Source: Marinobacter sediminum (GTDB lineage: Bacteria > Pseudomonadota > Gammaproteobacteria > Pseudomonadales > Oleiphilaceae). From it: DNA of 64,000 nt. The stretch is taken from contig NZ_JAGTWY010000001.1 of the NCBI RefSeq assembly GCF_023657445.1, forward strand, positions 806,001 to 870,000, read 5' to 3'. Position 1 is the first letter of the stretch, and the number at the start of each line of letters is the position of its first letter. The translations under genes and the position numbers were made by a program. The notes under the pieces are model-generated. The model did no database searches, was not told the origin of the DNA, and saw only the letters and a program-made list of their open reading frames with translations. Positions 18,150 through 28,371 of this stretch are shown in pieces.

Positions 18150-18929
18150 ATGTTGGATGCACGACTACTGAAACTTCCAATTGCATCTCACCAGCATCGT
18201 CATGAGCATCATCAGATTGTGGTCGGTGTTCAGGGTGAAGCGGATTTGAGTGTCGATGGAACCGGCTCTCATCTGGATACCTGGAAGGCCTGCCTGGTGC
18301 CTACTGAGGCCCGTCATGATTATCGTGGCGATAATCAGAATCACGTTCTGGTGATCAACCTCGATCCTTACACCCCCGCCATCAATACCCCGGAGCATGG
18401 AGAGTACGAACGTCTGGCCCCCCTATTTGAGCGGCCACGAACTCTGGATATGGATAACAGCCTGCAGGGGCTTGTCCAGTTCGCAGCTGCAGAATTTGAC
18501 CGGGCGCCAAAAAATGAGGGTATGAAGCGTCACCTTGCGGCCAGTATTCTGCATTGTATGGCTGAACGACTGAATGACAGTCGAAAGATCATCACCAACC
18601 GCCATAGCGTGAGTCCGGATACTATCCGCCGCTATATCATGGAAAACCTGCATCGGAAGATCACGGTTCAGGACCTGGCGGGCGTAGCCTGTTTGAGTGT
18701 CAGCCGGTTCCATGATCTTTTCCGCGACATTACGGGGGTAACACCTCACCAGTTTCTCCTTCAGACTCGCCTGGATCAGGCGGCTCAACTCCTCCTTGCC
18801 ACATCTCTTTCTATTTCTGAAGTCAGCTATCGCACCGGCTTTTCATCCCAGAGTGCACTGACAAATGCCCTGAAAAAACACAAGGGCACTACCCCGGCAA
18901 AGTTACGTTTTGGCGAAAAAGTAGCCTGA
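18150..18929 (+). CDS. AraC family regulator, PruR-like (putA neighbour)
   Basis: A 259-residue regulator with an N-terminal cupin-like sensing part (HQHRHEHHQIVVGVQGEADLS is a histidine-rich segment) and a C-terminal double helix-turn-helix (about 155-255: ITVQDLAGVACLSVSRFHDLF, then SISEVSYRTGFSSQSALTNALKKH). It lies directly upstream of putA on the same strand. In Pseudomonas aeruginosa an AraC protein, PruR, beside putA-putP activates proline catabolism, and the gene order here is the same, so proline-dependent control of putA is a reasonable inference. Confidence 0.8.
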   Translation: MLDARLLKLPIASHQHRHEHHQIVVGVQGEADLSVDGTGSHLDTWKACLVPTEARHDYRGDNQNHVLVINLDPYTPAINTPEHGEYERLAPLFERPRTLDMDNSLQGLVQFAAAEFDRAPKNEGMKRHLAASILHCMAERLNDSRKIITNRHSVSPDTIRRYIMENLHRKITVQDLAGVACLSVSRFHDLFRDITGVTPHQFLLQTRLDQAAQLLLATSLSISEVSYRTGFSSQSALTNALKKHKGTTPAKLRFGEKVA

Positions 18930-18982
18930 TTTTCGAAAAGCCGGGTCCTTTCGGACGAATTTAAAAAAGAATCGTAGGAATT

Positions 18983-19017
18983 TGTAAGCTCGGGATCCGT
19001 AGTAGTACTAACTTACA
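18983..19017 (+). promoter_or_regulatory. Inverted repeat in the putA upstream region (candidate operator)
   Basis: TGTAAG at 18983-18988 is mirrored by CTTACA at 19012-19017, with GTAGTAGTACTA between them, about 110 bases before the putA start. This is a candidate binding site for the adjacent AraC regulator; no -35/-10 pair of good quality is visible beside it. Confidence 0.35.
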
Positions 19018-19128
19018 CGGTAAATGGTCTTTGTCGGGGCGCAGTTCTTGAACAGGCGTTGTACCTGCCCTGAATAAACACAATCGGAATGCCCCGGAGT
19101 GAGCTTGGCATTCGCAAGAGGTTCCCAG

Positions 19129-22100
19129 ATGTTTCATGCAAGCAGGGTTCTCGAACCTGCGTTTCAGGAACAGCCAAGGTCGTTTTTCTGGCAGGGCATC
19201 ATTGCAAGTTACGCTGTGGACGAAACCAGCTACCTGAAAGAACTGATCCCTCTCGCCCAGAGTGATGCTGCTGAACATCGGGCCGTTACCAGAACAGCTA
19301 CCCACCTCATTGAAAAAGTGCGCGAACAGGACGATTCCGTTCACATGATCGACGCGCTGCTCCAGGAATACAGCCTTGATACCCAGGAGGGCATCTTGCT
19401 GATGTGCCTCGCGGAGGCGCTGATGCGTATTCCGGATAAGTACACCGCGGATGCGCTCATACACGAAAAAATGTCAGTCGCTGACTGGCAGAAACATGTG
19501 GGGCGTAGCGAATCCACGCTGGTAAATGCCTCAACCTGGGGGCTGCTGCTGACCGGACGTGTGGTCAAGATGGATAAGCGTCTGGATGGGGCTCCCTCGA
19601 ACATCTGGAGGCGGCTGGTAAAACGCAGCGGTGAACCGGTCATCCGCAACGCGATGTACAAGGCCATGGCCATCATGGGCAAGCAGTTTGTGTTGGGGCG
19701 CGATATTGATGAAGCCCTGAACAACGCTCGCGACTATCGGGAGATGGGTTATACCTATTCCTTTGACATGCTGGGCGAAGCGGCCATGTCCGGCGACGAT
19801 GCGGGCCGGTACCTGAAGGACTACATGAATGCTATTGAGTCCGTAGGCAACGACACCTTTCCCGACAGCAAGGCGCCACGTCCCTCCATCTCCATCAAAC
19901 TGTCTGCGCTTCATCCTCGTTATGAAGTCGCCCAGGAGGCGCGCGTTCTCAAGGAACTCTACCTGACGGTCCGTGACCTGATCGCGTTTGCCCGTGAGAA
20001 GAATGTCTCAATAACTATAGATGCAGAAGAAATGGACCGTCTGGAGCTTTCGCTCAAACTGTTCGAAAAAGTATTTAAATCCAGGGCCGCGTCGGGATGG
20101 GGCGGCTTTGGCATGGTGATTCAGGCTTACTCCAAACGAGCCCTTCCGGCACTTTGCTGGTTAACCAAGTTGTCGAAAGAGCAGGGCGATGAAATTCCCA
20201 TTCGTTTGGTTAAAGGAGCCTATTGGGATACCGAAATCAAGATATGCCAGCAATTGGGGCTTGATAGCTATCCGGTGTTCACCCGAAAGGAAGCGACCGA
20301 TACCTCTTACCTTGCGTGTCTTCGCTATCTCCTTAGCGACTACACCGAGGGTGCGCTATACCCGCAGCTGGCCAGCCATAATGCTCATACCGTGGCATCG
20401 GTGATGGCAATGGCCAAGACCAAGAAACGCAAAATAGAGTTTCAGCGCCTGCACGGGATGGGAGATGCGCTTTATAACAGCATCCTGCAGGAAAATGATA
20501 TTCCGGTGCGCATCTATGCGCCGGTGGGCGCGCATAAGGATCTGCTGCCCTACCTGGTTCGTCGCCTGCTGGAGAATGGGGCGAATTCATCATTTGTACA
20601 CCGGCTGGTTGATGCCGCAACGCCGGTTGACGCGCTGGTGCAGAGCCCGGTAGAGGAACTTAAGAAGCACGATTCACTCCCGAACGACCGGATTCCTGCA
20701 CCAGCGGATATCTACGGCGGAGAGCGGATGAATTCCAGGGGCATGAATATTCATGTTGAATCGTACCTTGATCCTCTGCTGAACCGTCTTGGTGAGTGGA
20801 GCCGACACAGCTGGACTGGGGGCCCGATGATTAACGGTACCCGGCGCCAGGATGGTGAGCGGGTGAGTGTGCTTTCGCCTTATGACACGACCAAAGTGGT
20901 TGGCTCGGTGGTCTGGGCAGATGACAGGCATGTTGAAGAAGCCATGAATGTGGCCGAAGCCGGATTTCGTAGCTGGAACGAGCGCCCGGTGAGCGACCGC
21001 GCCCAACTGCTCGAGAAGTATGCGGATCTGCTGGAACAGAATATGGAAGAGTTGATGTCCATCTGCTGCCGTGAGGCTGGTAAAACCATGCAGGATGGAA
21101 TCGACGAAGTGCGGGAAGCGGTTGATTTCTGTCGGTACTATGCCATTCAGGGGCAAGCCCGTTTCGGCGACGCCATTGCTTTGCCTGGCCCAACTGGCGA
21201 AAGCAACGAATTGTATATGGAAGGCCGGGGGATTTTCCTGTGTATCAGCCCCTGGAACTTTCCATTGGCCATTTTTACCGGCCAGATAATGGCTGCGTTG
21301 GTGTCTGGTAACACGGTGATCGCCAAGCCGGCCGAACAAACCAGCCTCGTTGCTCATCGCAGCGTTGAACTGATGATGGAAGCCGGCTTTCCGCCGGATG
21401 TGATTCAACTGTTACCCGGTGATGGCGCGAAACTTGGCGGCAAACTGACCCCGGACCCCAGGATTGCCGGCATCGCCTTCACCGGATCTACTCATGTCGC
21501 TCACCTGCTCAATCGTGCCCTGGCCCAGCGGGAGGGCGCCATTGTGCCCCTGATTGCCGAAACAGGCGGGCAAAATGCGATGATCGTGGATAGCAGTGCA
21601 CTGCCGGAGCAGGTGGTTCGTGATGTTCTGCAGTCTGCGTTTGTCAGTGCGGGGCAACGGTGCTCGGCTCTCAGGGTGCTCTATATCCAGAATGAGGTGG
21701 CAGAGCGTATGGAAGCCATGCTGGCGGGGGCTATGCAGGAACTGTCGGTCGGTAACCCCGAATTGCACAGCACCGATGTCGGGCCGGTGATTGACGATGA
21801 GGCACAAAAGGGTCTTCAGGAACATCTGAATGAGCTGGAGCAGAATGCTCGGTTCATTGCCCGGGCTCCGGTTCCGCCCGAATGCTCTGTCGGCCACTTT
21901 GTCGCGCCTTCAGCCTACGGCATCAACAGCATCTGTGAGCTGAAAGCCGAGCACTTCGGCCCGGTTCTGCATGTCGTTCGGTATCAGGCCGAAAAACTGG
22001 ATGACATCATCGACGAGATTAACGGGGCAGGTTTTGGCCTGACGCTTGGCATTCACAGTCGCAGCGAGTCCACCGCCACCTATATCGAACAGAGGGTTAA

Positions 22101-22308
22101 GGTAGGCAACTGTTATATCAACCGAAACCAGGTGGGTGCAGTTGTCGGCGTGCAGCCATTTGGTGGTCGAGGCTTGTCCGGGACCGGTCCCAAGGCGGGT
22201 GGTCCCCACTATTTGCAGCGGTTTGCAACAGAGCGTACGCGCACAATCAACACGACAGCGGTGGGTGGAAATGCCTCACTTTTATCGCTGGGAATTGAAA
22301 AAGTTTAG
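19129..22308 (+). CDS. putA: Bifunctional proline dehydrogenase / glutamate-semialdehyde dehydrogenase
   Basis: A 1059-residue two-enzyme protein that oxidises proline to glutamate. The first half is the FAD-dependent PRODH barrel (SIKLSALHPRYE, IDAEEMDRLELSL, RLVKGAYWDTEIK, and RIYAPVGAHKDLLPYLVRR). The second is an aldehyde dehydrogenase with ISPWNFPLAIFTGQ, FTGSTHVA, ETGGQNAMIVD and the catalytic Cys at residue 845 in GQRCSALR. It lacks the N-terminal ribbon-helix-helix DNA-binding domain of E. coli PutA, so it is enzyme only and cannot repress itself. The start at 19129 drops ten unlikely upstream residues. Confidence 0.97.
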   Translation: MFHASRVLEPAFQEQPRSFFWQGIIASYAVDETSYLKELIPLAQSDAAEHRAVTRTATHLIEKVREQDDSVHMIDALLQEYSLDTQEGILLMCLAEALMRIPDKYTADALIHEKMSVADWQKHVGRSESTLVNASTWGLLLTGRVVKMDKRLDGAPSNIWRRLVKRSGEPVIRNAMYKAMAIMGKQFVLGRDIDEALNNARDYREMGYTYSFDMLGEAAMSGDDAGRYLKDYMNAIESVGNDTFPDSKAPRPSISIKLSALHPRYEVAQEARVLKELYLTVRDLIAFAREKNVSITIDAEEMDRLELSLKLFEKVFKSRAASGWGGFGMVIQAYSKRALPALCWLTKLSKEQGDEIPIRLVKGAYWDTEIKICQQLGLDSYPVFTRKEATDTSYLACLRYLLSDYTEGALYPQLASHNAHTVASVMAMAKTKKRKIEFQRLHGMGDALYNSILQENDIPVRIYAPVGAHKDLLPYLVRRLLENGANSSFVHRLVDAATPVDALVQSPVEELKKHDSLPNDRIPAPADIYGGERMNSRGMNIHVESYLDPLLNRLGEWSRHSWTGGPMINGTRRQDGERVSVLSPYDTTKVVGSVVWADDRHVEEAMNVAEAGFRSWNERPVSDRAQLLEKYADLLEQNMEELMSICCREAGKTMQDGIDEVREAVDFCRYYAIQGQARFGDAIALPGPTGESNELYMEGRGIFLCISPWNFPLAIFTGQIMAALVSGNTVIAKPAEQTSLVAHRSVELMMEAGFPPDVIQLLPGDGAKLGGKLTPDPRIAGIAFTGSTHVAHLLNRALAQREGAIVPLIAETGGQNAMIVDSSALPEQVVRDVLQSAFVSAGQRCSALRVLYIQNEVAERMEAMLAGAMQELSVGNPELHSTDVGPVIDDEAQKGLQEHLNELEQNARFIARAPVPPECSVGHFVAPSAYGINSICELKAEHFGPVLHVVRYQAEKLDDIIDEINGAGFGLTLGIHSRSESTATYIEQRVKVGNCYINRNQVGAVVGVQPFGGRGLSGTGPKAGGPHYLQRFATERTRTINTTAVGGNASLLSLGIEKV

Positions 22309-22356
22309 GAGTTACAAAACGAAAGAAACGATATGGACGTCGTCATAAATTCGGGT

Positions 22357-22457
22357 GTTGGTTGCCTTTGGGCGACCTGCACCTGAGTCAGGGTTGTCCC
22401 TCTCATCCTGTTCGCAGGGTGCAGAAGGAGAGCCGTTCCAAGCCAATAACAACCAAC
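22357..22457 (+). promoter_or_regulatory. Potential structured leader upstream of putP
   Basis: Between putA and putP an outer 8-bp perfect inverted repeat (GTTGGTTG at 22357-22364, CAACCAAC at 22450-22457) encloses an inner 7-bp one (CTGCACC at 22377-22383, GGTGCAG at 22418-22424). The nested arrangement can fold into one extended stem ending about 28 bases before the putP ATG. No known riboswitch family is recognised. Confidence 0.45.
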
Positions 22458-22485
22458 CCAGATAGCGCACGGGGAGAAAACGAAA

Positions 22486-23979
22486 ATGATAGGAAACAGC
22501 GTAGGGATAAGTATTACTTTCCTGGCCTACATACTGTTGATGCTTGGCATCGGCTATGTAGCGTGGAAGCGTACTTCAAACCTTTCCGATTATATCCTGG
22601 GTGGCCGCAGTCTTGGCCCCCTGCCATCTGCGATCAGTGCCGGTGCGTCCGACATGAGTGGTTGGCTTTTGCTGGGTCTGCCCGGTTATGCATACGCAGC
22701 CGGTTATGAGGCCATCTGGATTGCCGTTGGCCTCCTGGCAGGTACCTGGCTTAACTGGCTGTTTGTCGCCAGCCGTCTGCGGACATACTCTCTGGCCGCC
22801 GGCGACTCGCTGACTCTGCCATCCTTCTTTGAGAACCGCTTCCATGACACCAGCCGTATTCTGCGTGTGGTGAGTGCGTTCTTCATCCTGATGTTCTTCC
22901 TGTTCTACACCAGCTCTGGCCTGGTTGCAGGCGGAAAGCTGTTTGAGACCGTGTTTGGTCTCGATTACACCGTAGCTGTGATCGTTGGTACCATCGCAGT
23001 GGTTTCTTACACCTTCTTTGGTGGCTTCCTGGCGGTAACCTGGACGGATGTTATCCAGGGTCTGCTGATGTTCGCTGCGTTGCTGCTGGTTCCGATCATG
23101 GCAATCAATGCGGACGGAGGCTGGTCCGCCACCGCGGCCGCAATGGAAGCCAAGAACCCTGAGTTTCTTGATGCCTTCACGGGCACCGACGGTAAAGCTT
23201 TGGGCATCCTCTCCATTCTTTCCCTGCTGGGTTGGGGTCTGGGCTACTTCGGTCAGCCGCATATCCTGGCACGTTTCAAGGCTATCCGTAGCGAAGACGA
23301 TGTTCCGGCCGCGCGCCGCATCGCTGTGATCTGGAGTGGTCTGGGCCTTTTTGGCGCCCTTCTGTGTGGCTTCGCAGCCATTGGGTATTTTGAAACGCCA
23401 CTGGAAGACGGTGAGCGGGCGTTCATGCTGCTGGTTGATGCGCTGTTCCATCCGGTGATTGCAGGTATCCTGCTGGCGGCCATCCTTGCCGCTATCATGA
23501 GTACTGCGGATTCACAGCTGCTGGTATCTTCCTCTGCTCTCGCGGAAGACTTCTACAAGGCGCTCTTCCGCAAGGAAGCGTCCCAGGAAGAGCTGGTCTG
23601 GGTTGGTCGGTTTGCGGTTGTTGGTATTGCGGTTATCGCCTGTATCCTTGGCCTGAATCCGGACAGCAAGGTACTCGAACTCGTGTCCTATGCGTGGGCA
23701 GGCTTCGGTGCGGCCTTTGGCCCGGCTTTGATCCTGTCGCTGTTCTGGCGTGAGATGACCCGAAACGGTGCCATTGCCGGTATCATCGTCGGCGGTGTGA
23801 CTGTCGTAGTCTGGGGCAACATGTCTGGCGGTATTCTCGACCTGTACGAGATTATCCCGGGCTTCATCTTTGCCACGATTGCGATTGTTCTTGTTTCCAA
23901 GTTTGGGGACACGCCGCACGCGAAGATCCTGGAAGGCTTTGATAAGGCAATCAAGGCCCGCTATCACAACCTGCCGTAA
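22486..23979 (+). CDS. putP: Sodium/proline symporter
   Basis: A 497-residue member of the sodium:solute symporter family with about 13 predicted membrane helices. Typical PutP features include YILGGRSLGPLPSAISAGASDMSGWLLLGLPG near the N-terminus, FFGGFLAVTWTDVIQG, FGQPHILARFKAI and ILAAIMSTADSQLLVSSSALAED (the sodium-site region). A GGGGAG ribosome site precedes the ATG. Its place right after putA makes proline its likely substrate. A strong terminator closes the group. Confidence 0.96.
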   Translation: MIGNSVGISITFLAYILLMLGIGYVAWKRTSNLSDYILGGRSLGPLPSAISAGASDMSGWLLLGLPGYAYAAGYEAIWIAVGLLAGTWLNWLFVASRLRTYSLAAGDSLTLPSFFENRFHDTSRILRVVSAFFILMFFLFYTSSGLVAGGKLFETVFGLDYTVAVIVGTIAVVSYTFFGGFLAVTWTDVIQGLLMFAALLLVPIMAINADGGWSATAAAMEAKNPEFLDAFTGTDGKALGILSILSLLGWGLGYFGQPHILARFKAIRSEDDVPAARRIAVIWSGLGLFGALLCGFAAIGYFETPLEDGERAFMLLVDALFHPVIAGILLAAILAAIMSTADSQLLVSSSALAEDFYKALFRKEASQEELVWVGRFAVVGIAVIACILGLNPDSKVLELVSYAWAGFGAAFGPALILSLFWREMTRNGAIAGIIVGGVTVVVWGNMSGGILDLYEIIPGFIFATIAIVLVSKFGDTPHAKILEGFDKAIKARYHNLP

Positions 23980-24021
23980 CGCGCGCTAATCGCCGGGGTA
24001 TTCCGGCGGTTCCGTGTTGAG

Positions 24022-24050
24022 AAAGGCTCCCGTCCGGGAGCCTTTTTTTG
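24022..24050 (+). terminator. Rho-independent terminator after putP
   Basis: Stem AGGCTCCCG / CGGGAGCCT with a 2-base loop and a run of seven Ts, 43 bases after the putP stop. Confidence 0.92.
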
Positions 24051-24158
24051 TGCCCGGGCATCCTGTTCGTGCGACGTATACGTTAACCGGATGGTTAGTA
24101 TCCAATATAAGATGGCGATTATCATGATCAGCAGACCCCCCACTATGGAGCAGCTTAA

Positions 24159-24905
24159 GTGACTGTCCCTGAAGTCCTGTCATTGTTGTCGATCGGTGGT
24201 ATAGCCGGATTTATCAATGTGCTTTCCGCCGGTGGCTCCATGCTCACGTTGCCTTTGCTGATGTTCCTGGGCTTGCCGCCACAGGTGGCCAATGGCACCA
24301 ACCGGGTCGCCATTACCCTGCAGAGCGTCATGGCAGTCAGCAGTTTTCATCGCATGGGCCATGGCAACCTGATGGTGAGCCTGCACCTTGCTATTCCGGC
24401 GGTTTTGGGGTCCCTGTTGGGGGCCTGGGTGGCAACCGGGGTTCCGGACGCGGTCTTCCAGTTCGTGCTGGTAGTCGCCATGATCGGAGCATCCGTATTC
24501 ATGCTCTTGCCGCAGCCAAAGCTGGATACCAGACCATTGACCACGGATCGTCTCGGGCCTGCGATCTACCTGGCGATGTTCGTCATTGGGGTGTACGGCG
24601 GCTTTATTCAGGTCGGGGTCGGAGTGCTGTTCATCGTGGTTCTTTACCACATGCTCAAAATCGACCTGCGGCAGGTGAATGTCCTCAAGGTTTCCATCGT
24701 TCTGCTATTCACTTTTGCAGCGCTTCTGGTTTTTGCATTCAGCGGTCAGGTTCGCTGGGGCATGGGGCTGACGCTGGCGGTTGGCAATGTCACCGGGGCC
24801 TTTATTGCAGCAAGGGTGAATATGGGCGAGCAGGGCGCAAAGTGGGTGAAGTGGATCACCCTGACTATGGTCGTTGCAATCCTGATAAGACTTGCGATGT
24901 TTTAG
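24159..24905 (+). CDS. Sulfite exporter TauE/SafE family protein
   Basis: A 248-residue integral membrane protein of the TSUP family with about seven to eight hydrophobic segments. The N-terminal half contains GGIAGFINVLSAGGSMLTLP and the ANGTNRVAITLQS segment, the C-terminal half GVYGGFIQVGVGVLFIV, which are the two inverted copies of the family signature. Members move sulfite, sulfoacetate, sulfide or other organic anions; the substrate here cannot be told and neighbours give no clue. Start is GTG at 24159 with a GGAGC site. Confidence 0.85.
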   Translation: MTVPEVLSLLSIGGIAGFINVLSAGGSMLTLPLLMFLGLPPQVANGTNRVAITLQSVMAVSSFHRMGHGNLMVSLHLAIPAVLGSLLGAWVATGVPDAVFQFVLVVAMIGASVFMLLPQPKLDTRPLTTDRLGPAIYLAMFVIGVYGGFIQVGVGVLFIVVLYHMLKIDLRQVNVLKVSIVLLFTFAALLVFAFSGQVRWGMGLTLAVGNVTGAFIAARVNMGEQGAKWVKWITLTMVVAILIRLAMF

Positions 24906-24918
24906 CAGACAATAAAAA

Positions 24919-24942
24919 ACGCCAGCCCGGAGGCTGGCGTTA
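24919..24942. terminator. Bidirectional terminator between the TauE gene and acnB
   Basis: A perfect 10-bp stem AACGCCAGCC/GGCTGGCGTT with a 4-base loop and A/T-rich flanks, placed between convergent genes. Confidence 0.75.
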
Positions 24943-24972
24943 TAACGGCACTAAACCGTATGGCTATGAAGC

Positions 24973-27567
24973 TTACGCAACGTTCGCTTCAGAGGCCTTC
25001 TTGGTGTAGTTCTCCATCTGGTCGAAGTTGAGATACTTGTAGATCTCTTTCGACATGCTGTTCAGGTCCTTGGCGTACTCCATGTACTCCGCGGCGGAGG
25101 GGAGTTTGCCCAGAACCGCGCCAACCGCCGCCAGTTCCGCAGAGGTCAGGTACACGTTGGCACCATCGCCCAGACGGTTCGGGAAGTTACGGGTGGAGGT
25201 GGACAGCACCGTGGACTTGGCAGCCACACGTGCCTGGTTACCCATGCACAGGGAGCAGCCCGGCATCTCGGTGCGTACACCGGCCGTGCCGTAGATGTTG
25301 AAGTAGCCTTCTTCCATCAGCTGGGCCTGATCCATCTTGGTCGGCGGAGACATCCACAGACGTGTTTTCAGGGGTTCCTTGTTCTGTGCCAGCAGCTTAC
25401 CAGCGGCACGGAAGTGACCGATGTTGGTCATGCAGGAACCGATGAAGACTTCGTCGACCTTGTCGCCGGCAACTTCGGACAGGGTGCGGGCATCGTCCGG
25501 ATCGTTCGGGCAACAAACGATGGGCTCCTTGATCTCGGCCAGGTCGATTTCCACCACGTGAGCATACTCGGCGTCCTTGTCGGCACGCATCAGCTTCGGA
25601 TCAGCAATCCACTCTTCCATCTGCTTGGCGCGACGCTCCAGAGTACGTGGGTCGCCATAACCTTCAGCGATCATCCAGCGCAGCATGGTGATGTTCGAGC
25701 GCAGGTACTCAGCAACCGACTCTTCAGACAGGTTGATGGTGCAACCAGCGGCGGAGCGCTCGGCAGAGGCATCAGAAAGCTCGAACGCCTGCTCAACAGT
25801 CAGGTGTTCAAGGCCTTCAATTTCCAGGATGCGACCGGAGAATTCGTTGATCTTGCCTTTTTTCTCAACGGTCAGCATGCCCTGCTTGATGCCGTACAGG
25901 GGAATTGCGTGTACCAGGTCACGCAGGGTGATACCCGGCTGCATTTCGCCCTTGAAGCGAACCAGAACAGACTCCGGCATATCCAGCGGCATAACGCCAG
26001 TCGCGGCTGCAAACGCAACCAGACCGGAGCCGGCCGGGAAGGAAATACCCATTGGGAAGCGGGTGTGGGAGTCACCACCGGTACCGACGGTGTCCGGCAG
26101 CAGCATACGGTTCAGCCAGGAGTGGATGATGCCATCGCCCGGACGCAGGGCAACACCGCCACGGGTCTGCATGAAGTCCGGCATGGTGTGTTGCATTTCC
26201 ACGTCGACCGGCTTCGGGTAGGCCGCCGTGTGACAGAACGACTGCATAACCAGGTCCGCCTGGAAACCCAGGCATGCCAGGTCTTTCAGCTCGTCACGAG
26301 TCATCGGGCCAGTAGTGTCCTGGGAACCGACGGTGGTCATGTGCGGCTCGCAGTATGTGCCAGGGCGAACGCCTTTGCCTTCTTCCAGACCGCAGGCCTT
26401 GCCGACCATCTTCTGGCCCAGTGAGAAGCCCTTGGTGCCCGCTTCCGGGTCTTTCGGCAGACGGAAGGTGTCAGTAGCGCCCAGGCCAAGTGCGGCGCGG
26501 GCCTTGGCGGTCAGGCCACGACCAATGATCAGCGGAATACGGCCGCCGGCCTGCACTTCGTCCAGGATTACGTCAGACTTGAAGCCGAACTCGGAAATGG
26601 TTTCACCAGCCTCGTTCAGGATCTTGCCCTCGTAAGGGCGAATATCGATGACGTCGCCCATGTTAAGGTCGTCGACCGGGGCTTCGAATACCAGGGCGCC
26701 TGCATCTTCCATGGTGTTGAAGAAGATCGGAGCAACCTTGTTACCGATACAGACGCCACCGGCGCGCTTGTTCGGGACACCCGGGACGTCTTCACCGAAG
26801 AACCACAGTACCGAGTTAGTGGCAGACTTACGGGAAGAACCGGTACCTACAACGTCACCGACGAAGGCAACAGGCAGGCCCTGGGACTTGATTTCGTCGA
26901 TCTGGCTCATCGGGCCGGTAACCCCCGGCTCTTCCGGCTTCAGGCCATCGCGTTCCATTTTGTAGGCAGCGCGCGCGTGCAGCGGGATGTCAGGACGGGA
27001 CCAGGCATCCGGAGCCGGAGACAGGTCGTCGGTGTTGGTTTCGCCAGTGACCTTGAACACCACCATCTTGGTGCTCTCGGGAACCTTCTTCTTGTTGGTG
27101 AACCACTCGGCGTTGGCCCAGGATTCAACAACAGCTTTGGCGACCGCGTTGCCCGCGTCCATCTTTTCCTTCACATCGTTGAAGGCATCGAACATCAACA
27201 GGGTACGCTTCAGTTTCTCGCCAGCCAGTTCGGCCAGTTCAGCATCGTCCAGCAGGTCGACCAGGGTTGCGATGTTGTAGCCGCCCTGCATCATGCCCAG
27301 AAGTTCAACTGCTTTCTGTTTGTTCAGCAGGGGAGAAGTGGCTTCATCCTTGACGATCGCGGTCAGGAAAGCGGCCTTAACATAAGCGGCTTCGTCCACT
27401 CCCGGCGGAATGCGGTTTTCCAGAAGATAAACGAGAGTTTCTTCTTCGCCGGCAGGCGGGTTCTTCAGCAGCTCCACCAGAGCTGCAGTTTGCTCGGCGT
27501 TCAGAGGCTTGGGAGGAATACCCAGAGCTTCACGTTCGGCTACGTGTTCACGATAGGCTTCTAACAC
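24973..27567 (-). CDS. acnB: Aconitate hydratase B
   Basis: An 864-residue TCA-cycle enzyme that interconverts citrate and isocitrate. The HEAT-like N-terminal domain ([19 protein letters not shown] and the tract to about residue 160), the mobile domain and the catalytic core with the [4Fe-4S] ligand Cys in [17 protein letters not shown] and [11 protein letters not shown] are all present. Length is essentially that of E. coli AcnB (865). A GTG start at 27567, 8 bases after GAGGG, reproduces the family N-terminus; an ATG five codons upstream (27582) is possible but adds non-conserved residues. The gene is single and convergent with the TauE gene. Confidence 0.95.
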   Translation of the reverse strand: MLEAYREHVAEREALGIPPKPLNAEQTAALVELLKNPPAGEEETLVYLLENRIPPGVDEAAYVKAAFLTAIVKDEATSPLLNKQKAVELLGMMQGGYNIATLVDLLDDAELAELAGEKLKRTLLMFDAFNDVKEKMDAGNAVAKAVVESWANAEWFTNKKKVPESTKMVVFKVTGETNTDDLSPAPDAWSRPDIPLHARAAYKMERDGLKPEEPGVTGPMSQIDEIKSQGLPVAFVGDVVGTGSSRKSATNSVLWFFGEDVPGVPNKRAGGVCIGNKVAPIFFNTMEDAGALVFEAPVDDLNMGDVIDIRPYEGKILNEAGETISEFGFKSDVILDEVQAGGRIPLIIGRGLTAKARAALGLGATDTFRLPKDPEAGTKGFSLGQKMVGKACGLEEGKGVRPGTYCEPHMTTVGSQDTTGPMTRDELKDLACLGFQADLVMQSFCHTAAYPKPVDVEMQHTMPDFMQTRGGVALRPGDGIIHSWLNRMLLPDTVGTGGDSHTRFPMGISFPAGSGLVAFAAATGVMPLDMPESVLVRFKGEMQPGITLRDLVHAIPLYGIKQGMLTVEKKGKINEFSGRILEIEGLEHLTVEQAFELSDASAERSAAGCTINLSEESVAEYLRSNITMLRWMIAEGYGDPRTLERRAKQMEEWIADPKLMRADKDAEYAHVVEIDLAEIKEPIVCCPNDPDDARTLSEVAGDKVDEVFIGSCMTNIGHFRAAGKLLAQNKEPLKTRLWMSPPTKMDQAQLMEEGYFNIYGTAGVRTEMPGCSLCMGNQARVAAKSTVLSTSTRNFPNRLGDGANVYLTSAELAAVGAVLGKLPSAAEYMEYAKDLNSMSKEIYKYLNFDQMENYTKKASEANVA

Positions 27568-27727
27568 GATATGGACCCTCATCTTCAGTTGGAATGTCCC
27601 GCGTTCTCGGCTTCAATGCCTGGCGGGAGTTTTATGGCGGAAAAGGCCTTAAACTGGCGCTGCATTCTATAGGAAACCCCTTACGAAGTTAAGTTGGACA
27701 GAGGTCGGAGAGATCTGTTATTTGCGC

Positions 27728-27733
27728 TATACT
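27728..27733 (+). promoter_or_regulatory. Candidate -10 box for miaE
   Basis: TATACT lies 31 bases before the miaE ATG. The matching -35 position (TCGGAG) is poor, so an activator or low basal activity is likely if this box is real. Confidence 0.35.
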
Positions 27734-27764
27734 CCCGCGTCCCATTTTCAAGCCCGATGCCGAC

Positions 27765-28370
27765 ATGACTGACGCCCTACAAGAGATTCACGATTTCCTG
27801 CCGTGCCGCACGCCGCAGCAATGGATCGACAATGCCCTGGCCAATCAGGATCTGATGCTGATTGACCATGCCCATTGTGAGAAAAAGGCCGCATCAACGG
27901 CACTCAGCCTCATGTATCGCTATGTGGACAACAGCGACCTTCTGAACAAGATGTCCCGTCTGGCGCGGGAAGAATTACGGCATTTCGAGCAAGTTCTGGC
28001 GATTATGAACAAGCGCGGAGTGGAGTACGGCCACCTCACTCCGGCCCGCTATGCTGCCGGGCTGAGAAAGGAAGTGCGTGCAGAGGATCCCGGTCGGTTG
28101 ATTGACGTGCTGATCGTCGGAGCCATTATCGAGGCCCGCTCGTGCGAACGCTTTGCGGCTTTGGCCCCGTTTCTGGATGAGAAGCTGGCAGAGTTCTACA
28201 GGAGCCTGCTGAAGTCCGAGGCCCGTCACTATCAGGATTACCTCAAGCTGGCGGAGCAGGCCAACGGGGGAGCGGTTGATGAGCGTATTCAGCAGTTTCT
28301 CGATATCGAGCACCGTTTGATTGTCGAGCCTGATACAGAATTCCGCTTCCACAGCGGGCCTGTTCAGTAA
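27765..28370 (+). CDS. miaE: tRNA-(ms2io6A)-hydroxylase MiaE
   Basis: A 201-residue ferritin-like diiron monooxygenase that hydroxylates the isoprenyl group of ms2i6A37 in tRNAs reading U-starting codons. The iron ligands appear as the Glu of HCEKKAAS, EELRHFEQ, EARSCERF and SEARHYQDY. The opening FLPCRTPQQWIDNAL and IDHAHCEKKA match the family. It faces the LysR gene tail-to-tail with only one base between the stops. Confidence 0.93.
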   Translation: MTDALQEIHDFLPCRTPQQWIDNALANQDLMLIDHAHCEKKAASTALSLMYRYVDNSDLLNKMSRLAREELRHFEQVLAIMNKRGVEYGHLTPARYAAGLRKEVRAEDPGRLIDVLIVGAIIEARSCERFAALAPFLDEKLAEFYRSLLKSEARHYQDYLKLAEQANGGAVDERIQQFLDIEHRLIVEPDTEFRFHSGPVQ

Positions 28371-28371
28371 C

